Positions 1 to 8,827 of a stretch of DNA of 64,000 nt are shown in pieces. A model generated the notes under the pieces. The model had not been told where the DNA came from and ran no database searches. It saw nothing but the letters and a program-made list of their open reading frames with translations. The position numbers and the translations under genes were made by a program. The DNA is from JANRLF01 sp033762815. GTDB lineage: Bacteria; Bacteroidota; Bacteroidia; Chitinophagales; CAIOSU01. The stretch spans positions 82,862-146,861 of the forward strand of contig JANRLF010000010.1 in NCBI GenBank assembly GCA_033762815.1, read 5' to 3'. Numbering within the stretch: the first letter of the stretch is position 1; each line of letters begins with the position of its first letter.

Positions 1-2
1 AC

Positions 3-875
3 TATCGAAACCAATGGTTCAATGTAGCGGACAAACCCTATATCACCTATGCGGGTTCTTTTGATGCCCCAATATTGCTTAAAAAGGATGCCTTGGGCAT
101 AGGTCTACAGATAGTGAATGACCGTACTAATAACGGTATCTACAACCATATAGTCATCAATGCATCCTTTGCTTACCACAAAGCCATTGGCAAAAAGCAC
201 TCGCTTACCTTGGGCTTACAAGGCGGGTATAGCCAACGTAACCTAGATAGGAATAACCTGCGCTTTTTCAATCAGATAGATGGCAGTAATGGGTTCAACA
301 ACAACTTACCTACCGGTGAAACGGATATCGCTACCAACAGTGGGTATTTCGATATGGGTATCGGTTTGCTGGGCAATTTCCGTTTTGGGGAAAAAGTGAA
401 TACTTATGTTGGTGGTGCGCTGGCACATGTACTACAACCTAAGGAACAATTCTTGGGGGGTGGCGAATATGAATTGAAGCGAAAGTATACCGCCCACGCA
501 GGTTTGGAGTATCGAGCCTCAAGTTTGATAAGGGTACTGCCTTCAGTTATTTACCTTAACCAGGCAAAAATGAGCGAGTTGAACTTAGGACTCTCGTTAG
601 GATTTGATGTAATGGAAAAGGTGGTGTTATATGGCGGTGGATACTATCGGCTTACCAATAAATTGAATGGCGGTTTCGGAGCCTCCGATGCCGTGATTGC
701 TTATACCGCTTTTGAGTTCCAGCCCATACGCTTAGGCTTTAGCTATGATGTAACGTTGTCCCCTTTGATTAACACGCCTAACTCTACAGGAAGTTTTGAA
801 GTGTCGCTTATCATTACTCCCCGTTTAGCAAACAGCAAATTGCCAGACCTGTTATTATTCTGTCCAAGGTTTTAG
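3..875 (+). CDS. PorP/SprF-family outer-membrane protein, 5' end outside window
   Basis: The frame is open from base 3, so the start codon and signal peptide lie before the window. The visible part begins with the family-typical stretch YRNQWFNV, followed by TYAGSFDAP, and continues as alternating polar/hydrophobic strands with aromatic residues, as expected for a beta-barrel, ending in FCPRF. A block around LPTGET and GIGLLGNF closely matches the complete PorP/SprF gene at 6462-7484 (LPTGEN, GAGLLWNY). Members of this family are outer-membrane partners of type IX secretion cargo; SprF of Flavobacterium is needed for export of the adhesin SprB. It sits directly upstream of a large cargo-type protein, which supports a partner role. 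Family is secure; the specific cargo is inference. Confidence 0.85.
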   Translation, partial: YRNQWFNVADKPYITYAGSFDAPILLKKDALGIGLQIVNDRTNNGIYNHIVINASFAYHKAIGKKHSLTLGLQGGYSQRNLDRNNLRFFNQIDGSNGFNNNLPTGETDIATNSGYFDMGIGLLGNFRFGEKVNTYVGGALAHVLQPKEQFLGGGEYELKRKYTAHAGLEYRASSLIRVLPSVIYLNQAKMSELNLGLSLGFDVMEKVVLYGGGYYRLTNKLNGGFGASDAVIAYTAFEFQPIRLGFSYDVTLSPLINTPNSTGSFEVSLIITPRLANSKLPDLLLFCPRF

Positions 876-1009
876 CCATTTATCGACTTTTTCGATTATT
901 TAAGCCTGAAATTTAAACGTTTTTTAATCATTTCTGTTGTTGAAGTGCCCCAACACCCCTTCCTATTATCGGTATTTTTAGGTATTTTTATTTGCCCTTA
1001 GTCTGGCCT

Positions 1010-4000
1010 ATGAAGCAGTATTTAGGAATAGTGCTGAGCTTGTTATTATCATTTGGTTTTTTGAAAACAAAAGCCCAACTGGTCGCCGATTTCGGCATAC
1101 TCAACTTTTCCAATACCGAGATTTCTTCTGGCTGCGCTCCCTTAATAACTTTTTTATCGGACAGTTCCACCATTAATGGCGCTCCCGTACCTTATAGAAG
1201 CATTTCTGGTGGCAATGCCTATAATTCACACCAGTGGTTTTTCGGAAACGGGAATGTTTCCACTTTATACCGGCCATCTAACCTTTACACAGCAGGTACC
1301 TACAATATTACCTTGGTAGTTACTAACAATGGGGTCAATTATGATACCGTTGTGCAGACCTTAACGGTAAACCCTGAACCCGTAGTGAATTTCACGGTAG
1401 ATGTAAGGGACGGCTGTGATCCTTTGGTAGTAAACTTCTGTGATTCTTCCACTAACACCGCCAGTATCGTAGCGGATATGGGCGATGGAACCCTTTATTT
1501 TGACTCTTGTTTTAGCCACACCTTCACCCGCAATAATTTAACAGGACAAAATTGCTTCTCCATTACTTGGGTTGCTACCAGTACATTTGGTTGCAGTAAG
1601 TCATTGACTAGAAACAACTTTATCTGTATTGACTTGCCCCCAATAGCAGATTTTTATGCTGACCAAGCCGTTGTTTGCGATTCGCCTTACATCGTATCTT
1701 TTCATGATAGTTCCTATTCCATCAATACTTTAACTTATTCTTGGCAATTCGGCGACGGCGGAATTTCTACATTAAAAGACCCCGTGCACACTTATGCTGA
1801 CACTGGCAACTATACGGTTACTTTGATTGTGACGGACACTTCATGTAACTTGGCCGATACTATTATTAAACCCAATTATATTAGGTTAAAAAAGGGTTCT
1901 GTTGCTTTTTCTCTAAGCGACAGCAGTATTTGTGCAGGAGAGCAGACCAGTTTTTTTGCCATCACCGAAGGCAATATCGACTCCTTGTTTTGGTCATTTG
2001 GGGTATCAGGCCTAAGGCCGTCCAATGACACAGTGCGACAAACCTTTTCTACGGCAGGTAGTTACTCCATTACTTTAACTGGAACCAATACGGCGGGTTG
2101 CGTTTACGATACAACGCTTACTAATATACTGGTTGTTCATCCTAGGCCAAGTGTCAATTTTACTGCCTCACAGTCAAGTAGTTGTCAGGCCCCATTTACA
2201 GCAAATTTCACGGGCACGTCCAATGGTGCCATTGTATGGTGGGTATGGGCTTTTGATTACCCTGCCAATCCACCTGGAAGTACTAATAGCACCCCAGGAC
2301 CCAATGCTAGCTATACTTACAATGCCCCCGGGGCCTATGATGTAAGATTAACCGTTGTGAGCGATTATGGCTGCATGGATTCCATTGTAAAGCCCAACTA
2401 CATTAATATTGCACCCACTGTTGTTAGTTTTTCGACTGATACCACCCAAGGCTGCGTCCCCTTACCGATACAGTTTACCAATACTAGTACTTCGCCCGAT
2501 CCTATTATTAGTTGGGTATGGGATTTCGGAGATGCCACCCCTATTGCCAATGGTCCCAATCAGAACCATACTTATACCGTTCCAGGTACTTACAATGCAT
2601 GTCTAAGCATAATAACCACCACTGGATGCAGGGGGTTTGCTTGCCGACAAATTAATACCGGGTTAGCTCCTACGGCTTCTTTTAGCGCCAATCCACTAAC
2701 GGTATGTGTCAATGAACCTATTTCTTTTTTCAATACTTCCACTGGCAACATTACCGGCCAGCTTTGGGATTTTGGCAATTCAACAACTGACCCTTCCATT
2801 ACACCTGCTCCATATGCATATGACGACCCAGGTAATTATACGATTACTTTGACAGTAAATGACAATGGCTGTTCTGATGATACCTCTGTGGCGGTAATAG
2901 TAAATGACCCAAAGGCAGATTTTACTTACACCACTTCTTGCCAAAATGCTGGCACCTATCAGTTTACGGATGCTTCAATCAATGCGGACACCTATTTTTG
3001 GGATTTCGGCGACTCCCAGACCAGCACACAGCAGAACCCTTTGCATACCTATACGCAAACAGGTACATATACGGTAACATTAACAGTCACCAATTTCACA
3101 ACAGGTTGTACTGCCGTAAAAACTGTGACACTGACCGTATCTGTATTTAATGTCGATTGGACAGCCAATAGATATAATGGCTGCGCTCCACTAACCGTTA
3201 ACTTTTCATCACTCGCTACAGGAAATGGTTTAATACTGCTTTGGGATTTTGGAGATATTTATAACCCTGGTACTAATACCTCTCGCCAACCCAATGTTGC
3301 CCATACTTATACTGAGCCTGGAACTTATACGGTAAGCTTGTTTGCAGTAGATGCTGATAGTTGTACGGCTACCAAAGTAAGGGTTGATACGATTAACGTT
3401 TCCGGAGCTGCAGTTGACTTTACTGCAAGCCCTAATGCTGGTTGTTTGCCTTCCAGTGGTTTAGGTTCAGTACCCGTTCAGTTCAATGACATTTCCATCC
3501 CAGTGGGAGCTGCAGCCATTGTTAGTCAGGTTTGGGATTTTGGTGCCCTACCCAACGGATTCGGGCCATCACCCATCCACAATTATGTAACTGCGGGTAC
3601 GTATGATGTAAAGCTGACCGTAACCAATGACCTTGGCTGCGTAACGAGTAGGACAAAACCCCAACTGATCAATATTTTCCAACCAAGAGCATCCTTCAAT
3701 ACTGGGCTCAATTTATATTGCCCCGGTCAGCCTATCCAATTCAGCAATACTTCAACTGGCGCTAACCTCACTTATCGTTGGAATTTTGGTGACCCTAATA
3801 CAAATGCCGATACTTCTGCATTGCGCAATCCCCAGTATGTATATAATGATACTGGCTTATATAATGCCACGCTTTGGGTTACAGACGCATACGGTTGCAG
3901 AGATTCTTTTACATTGGTGCCCACCATCCGGATTGATATTCCCTCGCTCAGGTTTGTGGCCGACGATACTTTCAGGTATTGCCCTCCGCACATCGTCAAC

Positions 4001-6454
4001 TTTAGCAACTTTGCCAATCTGGATACAGTGAACGTTCGTAGGGTTTATTGGGATTTTGGCGACAACAGTTATTCCACCTTGTTCAACCCATCCCATATCT
4101 ATAATCAAGCCGGGCTTTTCACGGTTAAAGTGGTAGTTGAATTTGTTAACGGCTGTATCGACAGCCTAATTTATCCCGATTATATTAATGTAGGTGGTGT
4201 TGTGGGCAACATTACAGTAGTGCCTGACACGGGCTGTGTGCCCCTAGATGTTTGTTTTGATGCAAATACGGATGGTTCTGCCACTTCCTGTTATTGGCTG
4301 TTCGGTAATGGTGATGGCCAATTGATATGCGATTCCGTCTGTTATACCTACAATCAACCTGGCTATTATCTTCCTGGTGTAATATTGGTAGATGGCCAAA
4401 ACCCTGCCTGCCAATATATACTACCTTATGATGACACTATATGGGTAGATACCGTTTTTGCCAATTTTACCTTCTCGTCCGATTCCGTTTGCCAAGTAGC
4501 GCCGGTCCAGTTCAACGATAGTTCTTATACCTTACTTGGTAAAGATATTGTGCGTTGGGAATGGGATTTCGGCGACGGGCAGACTGACACCGTACAGAAC
4601 CCCGTACATTTCTACTATCAGGATGGGACTATGAATGTGACCCTGAGGGCTTATAGTGAGTATGGCTGTTTTTCGGAAGTGGTAAAAACAATTTTTGTAT
4701 TGAAAAGACCGGAAGCATTGTTCACCGTCGATGATTCCGTAGGCTGTGAAATACTAACCGCTATTTTCAGAGATTCCTCTATTGCTGGCGACGGTATGGT
4801 GGATTATTGGCGTTGGGATTTCGGCGATTATCGGGCAACCAACGATACTTCTTTGCTACAAAACCCCGGTGCCTATTTTTATGGGGATACTGGCATATAT
4901 TACCCTACCCTGATAGTGGAGGATGATAATGGTTGTCGGGATACTTCAACCAGACTGATTGGGGTGTATCCGAATCCAAATGGTATTTCTGGGGCTGATT
5001 CTATTGAGATATGTATATACGACACCATCCGCCTACAAGGCGATAGCAGTTATGTATTTTGGGACTGGACACCCGGTATTTGGTTGAGCGACTCTACCAT
5101 TGCGCAGCCATTGGCATATCCGCAGGCGACCACCATGTACACTTTGTTGACACGAGACAGGTATGGATGCGAGACCTTGGACAGTATAACGATTATTGTA
5201 AATCCATTACCTACACTTACGGTTAGCCCATCTCCGGATACTATCATTTGCTTCGGCGATACCATCCAGTTAAGTGCAACAGGTTCGGGTATTGCTTATC
5301 TCTGGAGCCCAAATGAGGGGCTGTCCGATGAGTTTATACCCAATCCACTAGCATCTCCAAGGCGTACCATTACTTATCAAGTATATACAGTCGATTCCAA
5401 TGCCTGCAACACTACTGATACGGTAAAAATACACGTCAACGTATTCCATACCTATTGGGAAGGGGAAAGGGTATGTTTGGGCGACTCCACAGATTTTGTG
5501 GACATTAGCACCGCTTCCGATTTTCCCATTACTCAATGGAATTGGAATTTCGACGACCCCACTAGCGGCATCGCCAACTCGTCAACTGATAGAAACCCTA
5601 GCCACTTCTACGCTGACTCCGGAATATATAGGGTAGAATTGATTCTGACCGATCTTAATGGTTGTACCGACACTTTGGCCCAGCCGATTAGGGTTGACCA
5701 TCCGGCATTGCCAATTGCTGGGCCTGATACTATTGTCTGTTTTGGTAATAGCGTGCAGCTTTTTAGCAGTGGGGGCGAAATGGTATATTGGTGGCCGCCA
5801 TCCGGTTTGGACAATCCCAATACCTATAACCCAGTGGCTTCGCCTTCTATCTCAACAATATATATAGCTCATTTGACCAATGGAGTATGCCCCTATGATA
5901 CGGCCCATGCGGTAGTGGAAGTAGTACCCACTCCCCTATTGACTATCGATGATACCTACGATATTTTGCGGGGCAGCAGCATTACCTTGAACGCCGGGAT
6001 AGAACGTGGTAACACCATCGTTTGGACACCTGCTGATAGCCTGAGTTGCACCACTTGCACCAACCCGATTGCCAATCCTTTGGAGAGCATCATTTATACG
6101 GTAACGGTAACCGATACTTTTGGCTGCACCAATACCAAACAAGTGGCTGTAAACGTGGATAGCAAGTGTTCTGAAGACCAAATATTTGTTGGCAATGGAT
6201 TTACACCGAACAACGATGGCATTAACGATGTTGCGTATGCAAGGTTGTATGGGCTAAAAGGCTTGAAATACTTCAGGATTTTTGATAGATGGGGGGCATT
6301 GATGTTCGAGACACGCAACGAAAGTGAAGGTTGGGAGGGAAAAAATAAAAATGGACAGCAACTTAATTCAGGAGTTTACGTATATGTTGTCGAGGCAGAA
6401 TGTTTTAACGGAAAGACCATCGTTAAAACGGGAAACGTTACTTTGATTAAATAG
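1010..6454 (+). CDS. Giant PKD-repeat surface protein with CHU_C (T9SS type B) C-terminus
   Basis: About 1814 residues from the ATG at 1010; an upstream in-frame TTG at 992 would spoil the signal peptide (residues 1-23, ending KTKAQ), so the ATG is preferred. About fifteen PKD-like domains follow, marked by W.FGD cores such as WDFGDS, WNFGDP and WDFGDG, each with a paired cysteine region. Three Ig-like SprB-type segments follow (PDTIICFGDT, PDTIVCFGNS). The last ~85 residues contain FTPNNDGIND and FDRWGALMFET, the gliding-motility-associated C-terminal domain used for type IX secretion and surface attachment. Expected role is an exported adhesin or motility-type surface protein. PorP/SprF genes lie on both sides, the downstream one after only 7 bases. 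The ligand is unknown. Confidence 0.9.
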   Translation: MKQYLGIVLSLLLSFGFLKTKAQLVADFGILNFSNTEISSGCAPLITFLSDSSTINGAPVPYRSISGGNAYNSHQWFFGNGNVSTLYRPSNLYTAGTYNITLVVTNNGVNYDTVVQTLTVNPEPVVNFTVDVRDGCDPLVVNFCDSSTNTASIVADMGDGTLYFDSCFSHTFTRNNLTGQNCFSITWVATSTFGCSKSLTRNNFICIDLPPIADFYADQAVVCDSPYIVSFHDSSYSINTLTYSWQFGDGGISTLKDPVHTYADTGNYTVTLIVTDTSCNLADTIIKPNYIRLKKGSVAFSLSDSSICAGEQTSFFAITEGNIDSLFWSFGVSGLRPSNDTVRQTFSTAGSYSITLTGTNTAGCVYDTTLTNILVVHPRPSVNFTASQSSSCQAPFTANFTGTSNGAIVWWVWAFDYPANPPGSTNSTPGPNASYTYNAPGAYDVRLTVVSDYGCMDSIVKPNYINIAPTVVSFSTDTTQGCVPLPIQFTNTSTSPDPIISWVWDFGDATPIANGPNQNHTYTVPGTYNACLSIITTTGCRGFACRQINTGLAPTASFSANPLTVCVNEPISFFNTSTGNITGQLWDFGNSTTDPSITPAPYAYDDPGNYTITLTVNDNGCSDDTSVAVIVNDPKADFTYTTSCQNAGTYQFTDASINADTYFWDFGDSQTSTQQNPLHTYTQTGTYTVTLTVTNFTTGCTAVKTVTLTVSVFNVDWTANRYNGCAPLTVNFSSLATGNGLILLWDFGDIYNPGTNTSRQPNVAHTYTEPGTYTVSLFAVDADSCTATKVRVDTINVSGAAVDFTASPNAGCLPSSGLGSVPVQFNDISIPVGAAAIVSQVWDFGALPNGFGPSPIHNYVTAGTYDVKLTVTNDLGCVTSRTKPQLINIFQPRASFNTGLNLYCPGQPIQFSNTSTGANLTYRWNFGDPNTNADTSALRNPQYVYNDTGLYNATLWVTDAYGCRDSFTLVPTIRIDIPSLRFVADDTFRYCPPHIVNFSNFANLDTVNVRRVYWDFGDNSYSTLFNPSHIYNQAGLFTVKVVVEFVNGCIDSLIYPDYINVGGVVGNITVVPDTGCVPLDVCFDANTDGSATSCYWLFGNGDGQLICDSVCYTYNQPGYYLPGVILVDGQNPACQYILPYDDTIWVDTVFANFTFSSDSVCQVAPVQFNDSSYTLLGKDIVRWEWDFGDGQTDTVQNPVHFYYQDGTMNVTLRAYSEYGCFSEVVKTIFVLKRPEALFTVDDSVGCEILTAIFRDSSIAGDGMVDYWRWDFGDYRATNDTSLLQNPGAYFYGDTGIYYPTLIVEDDNGCRDTSTRLIGVYPNPNGISGADSIEICIYDTIRLQGDSSYVFWDWTPGIWLSDSTIAQPLAYPQATTMYTLLTRDRYGCETLDSITIIVNPLPTLTVSPSPDTIICFGDTIQLSATGSGIAYLWSPNEGLSDEFIPNPLASPRRTITYQVYTVDSNACNTTDTVKIHVNVFHTYWEGERVCLGDSTDFVDISTASDFPITQWNWNFDDPTSGIANSSTDRNPSHFYADSGIYRVELILTDLNGCTDTLAQPIRVDHPALPIAGPDTIVCFGNSVQLFSSGGEMVYWWPPSGLDNPNTYNPVASPSISTIYIAHLTNGVCPYDTAHAVVEVVPTPLLTIDDTYDILRGSSITLNAGIERGNTIVWTPADSLSCTTCTNPIANPLESIIYTVTVTDTFGCTNTKQVAVNVDSKCSEDQIFVGNGFTPNNDGINDVAYARLYGLKGLKYFRIFDRWGALMFETRNESEGWEGKNKNGQQLNSGVYVYVVEAECFNGKTIVKTGNVTLIK

Positions 6455-6461
6455 ACCGACT

Positions 6462-7484
6462 ATGAAGAGAAGATTACTGTGCGCGATGATGGTTTGTTTC
6501 GGACTAGGAGTAACCGTGAATACGGTACAAGGACAAGACATTCACTTTTCACAATACAATCAGGCCCCATTGATGCTGAATCCAGCTCTAGCTGGCGTAA
6601 ATGGAGGCGATTTCCGTTTTGTGGCCAATTATAAATCTCAATGGGCCAATATCGGCAAATTCAACACCTTTGCCGCATCTTACGATATGGCAGTGTTTAG
6701 GAAAACCGTTAGATCCAACTTTGGTGGTATAGGGCTTTCTTTTTTCTCTGACCGTGCTGGCGATTTAGGGCTTTCTACTAATCAGGCCAATTTGAACTTA
6801 TCATATACCGTATTGCTGAACCACAAGGGCACTCAAACTTTGACCGGTGGCATTATGGGCGGGTTCGGCAGCCGCTCCATTAACTTGAGCAAGTTGACTA
6901 CTGATAGCCAATTTGGCGACCAAGGATATAATCCTAATCTACCTACTGGAGAGAACATTGTATCGACAAATAAATTGTTCGCCGATATTGGTGCGGGCCT
7001 ATTGTGGAATTACACCAAGGATAACAACACTAACTTCTATGGGGGTTTTGCGGTGAGTCATTTGAATCAACCCAATTTATCGCTTACCGGTAATAGAAAT
7101 GAAAAGCTTTTTATCAAAATCACCATCCATGGTGGTTCGCATTTCGCCTTGAGTAAACAGCTTTATCTATTGCCCAACTTGATGATTTTGAATCAAGGCC
7201 CACACTGGGAATACAACTTCGGTTCATTACTGAAAATCAAGAAGTCCACTATGCCTAATGAAAAAACTGCATTTTATATCGGTGCTTCATATAGGGTGAA
7301 AGATGCTTTGATATTTGCAGGTCGTATTGATATTGGAGGTTTTAATATTGGCCTTAGCTATGATTTGAACATCTCAAAGTTGACCCCTGCCAGCAATATG
7401 AATGGTGGGCCTGAGATATCATTCATTTATGCAGGCAACTGGCCCAATAAGAAGAAGTCGGTTACTTATTGCCCGATGTTGTAA
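6462..7484 (+). CDS. PorP/SprF-family type IX secretion outer-membrane protein
   Basis: 340 residues starting MKRRLLCAMM with a signal peptide ending near VQGQD. The mature start HFSQYNQAPLMLNPALAG is the PorP/SprF hallmark, and the rest is a predicted beta-barrel ending YCPML. It begins 7 bases after the stop of the giant CHU_C protein and is almost certainly in the same operon. In known systems such proteins act as outer-membrane partners for export or anchoring of type B cargo, so this gene is the likely partner of its upstream neighbour. Length is normal for the family. The function in this organism is inferred from context. Confidence 0.92.
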   Translation: MKRRLLCAMMVCFGLGVTVNTVQGQDIHFSQYNQAPLMLNPALAGVNGGDFRFVANYKSQWANIGKFNTFAASYDMAVFRKTVRSNFGGIGLSFFSDRAGDLGLSTNQANLNLSYTVLLNHKGTQTLTGGIMGGFGSRSINLSKLTTDSQFGDQGYNPNLPTGENIVSTNKLFADIGAGLLWNYTKDNNTNFYGGFAVSHLNQPNLSLTGNRNEKLFIKITIHGGSHFALSKQLYLLPNLMILNQGPHWEYNFGSLLKIKKSTMPNEKTAFYIGASYRVKDALIFAGRIDIGGFNIGLSYDLNISKLTPASNMNGGPEISFIYAGNWPNKKKSVTYCPML

Positions 7485-7513
7485 GACTCTACGACAAAAA
7501 ATTTTACTAATGG

Positions 7514-7533
7514 GAGCTAGTGTTTACTAGCTC
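7514..7533. terminator. Hairpin between convergent genes
   Basis: A perfect 8-bp stem (GAGCTAGT, loop GTTT, ACTAGCTC) lies 29 bases after the PorP stop and overlaps the stop codon of the convergent methyltransferase gene. T-rich sequence follows on the plus side. A bidirectional terminator is plausible but the T-tract is imperfect. Confidence 0.5.
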
Positions 7534-8687
7534 TCTTCGTTTTGGCCCTTCTTGCTACCACGATACATACTAAAATGGTGAAACTTGCACTCCAGTGGCC
7601 CATTGTATAAGGTCAGTTTTTTTGAAGTGCGCAGCCCAATATTTTTCATCGCTTCCTTATTCGAGCTAAGAATCCATACATCATAGCCATCAAAATTTTT
7701 CTTCAAAGTATCGCCAATGGATTTGTAAAACTGCATCACATCGGCCAGTTCCAACCGTTCCCCATAAGGCGGATTGATGACCACCGTGCCACCGCCAACC
7801 GGAGGTACTAGTTCTTCAAATGGCCTTTTCAATATTTTAATGTCTTCATCAAGCCCTGCTTTCACCACATTCTCCCTAGCCAAAGCTATTGGCCCAGCGG
7901 CTATGTCGCTTCCAATCAACTGCAGCTCCGTTTCTTTTTGATTACTGATGGCTGCTTGTAATAACTCTTGCCAGGCATCTTCATCATAATCATTCCAGTT
8001 CATAAAGCCAAAGTGAGAGCGTTGCATACCTGGTGCCATATTCTTAGCAATTAAACCCGCCTCTATGACAATCGTACCCGAGCCGCACATGGGGTCAATA
8101 AAAGTCGATTGACCATCCCAGCCGGAAAGCAATACCAAGCCCGCTGCCAACACCTCGCTGAGCGGAGCTAAAGCGTTGCTGGTTCGGTAACCACGTTTAT
8201 GCAACGATTCACCGCTACTGTCTAACGAAAGGGTACATTGGTCTTTAAAAATATGCAAGTGGATTCGCACAGTAGGGTTTTCCAAATCCACATTTGGGCG
8301 TCGGCCGTATCGGTTTCTGAATTGGTCAACGATAGCGTCCTTGGCTTTAAGGGCGACATATTTTGAATGGTTGAAAAAAGTAGAATTTACGGCGCTTTCC
8401 AATGCCAGCGTTTCATCTGCTGAAAGGTAGGCCGACCAATCGACTTGTTTGACACCATTGTACAACTGTTCTTCATTGGTGGCTGTAAATTGATGAATGG
8501 GCTGCAAAACCTTTAATGCAGTCCGAAGCCATAGGTTGGCTTTGTACATCAAATGCTTATCACCGACAAAGCTTACCGCACGGTTTAACTCCTTAATTTC
8601 TTTTGCGCCCAACTGTTTCAATTCGGTGGCTAATGTATTTTCCAAGCCGAAAAGGGTGGTAGCGGTATAGTTCCGTAGTGTATCCAA
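7527..8687 (-). CDS. RlmL-like 23S rRNA (guanine-N2) methyltransferase with THUMP domain
   Basis: 386 residues. The N-terminal ~160 residues have the THUMP-type RNA-binding fold typical of RlmL/YpsC proteins (TATTLFGLENTLATEL at the start, then IHIF-type strands). The C-terminal half is a class I SAM-dependent methyltransferase: FIDPMCGSGTIVIEA is the SAM-binding loop and NPPYGERL is the N-methyltransferase catalytic motif NPPY. E. coli RlmKL is a fusion about twice this length; this protein matches only the RlmL half, as is usual outside the gammaproteobacteria. It should modify a guanine of 23S rRNA, most likely the position equivalent to G2445. Convergent with the PorP gene and transcribed alone. 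Confidence 0.88.
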   Translation of the reverse strand: MDTLRNYTATTLFGLENTLATELKQLGAKEIKELNRAVSFVGDKHLMYKANLWLRTALKVLQPIHQFTATNEEQLYNGVKQVDWSAYLSADETLALESAVNSTFFNHSKYVALKAKDAIVDQFRNRYGRRPNVDLENPTVRIHLHIFKDQCTLSLDSSGESLHKRGYRTSNALAPLSEVLAAGLVLLSGWDGQSTFIDPMCGSGTIVIEAGLIAKNMAPGMQRSHFGFMNWNDYDEDAWQELLQAAISNQKETELQLIGSDIAAGPIALARENVVKAGLDEDIKILKRPFEELVPPVGGGTVVINPPYGERLELADVMQFYKSIGDTLKKNFDGYDVWILSSNKEAMKNIGLRTSKKLTLYNGPLECKFHHFSMYRGSKKGQNEES

Positions 8688-8742
8688 ACTTAAACTTTGA
8701 TTAAAACGAACGCAATATCAATAGAATTTGACAATAAGGTAT

Positions 8743-8774
8743 TGACTGTCATGTGAAAAATTTCATTATTTTTA
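8743..8774 (+). promoter_or_regulatory. Possible promoter for the 2097-residue surface protein
   Basis: A TTG at 8743-8745 and TATTTTTA at 8767-8774 lie 21 bases apart, close to the Bacteroidota pattern (TTG, about 19-21 bases, TAnnTTTG) but with the last base of the -7 box off consensus. Located 53 bases before the ATG. Confidence 0.35.
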
Positions 8775-8827
8775 GACCTTAGCTTAAATAAGAACACCAA
8801 CCTAACCAAGCAAAACTTACCCAAATC

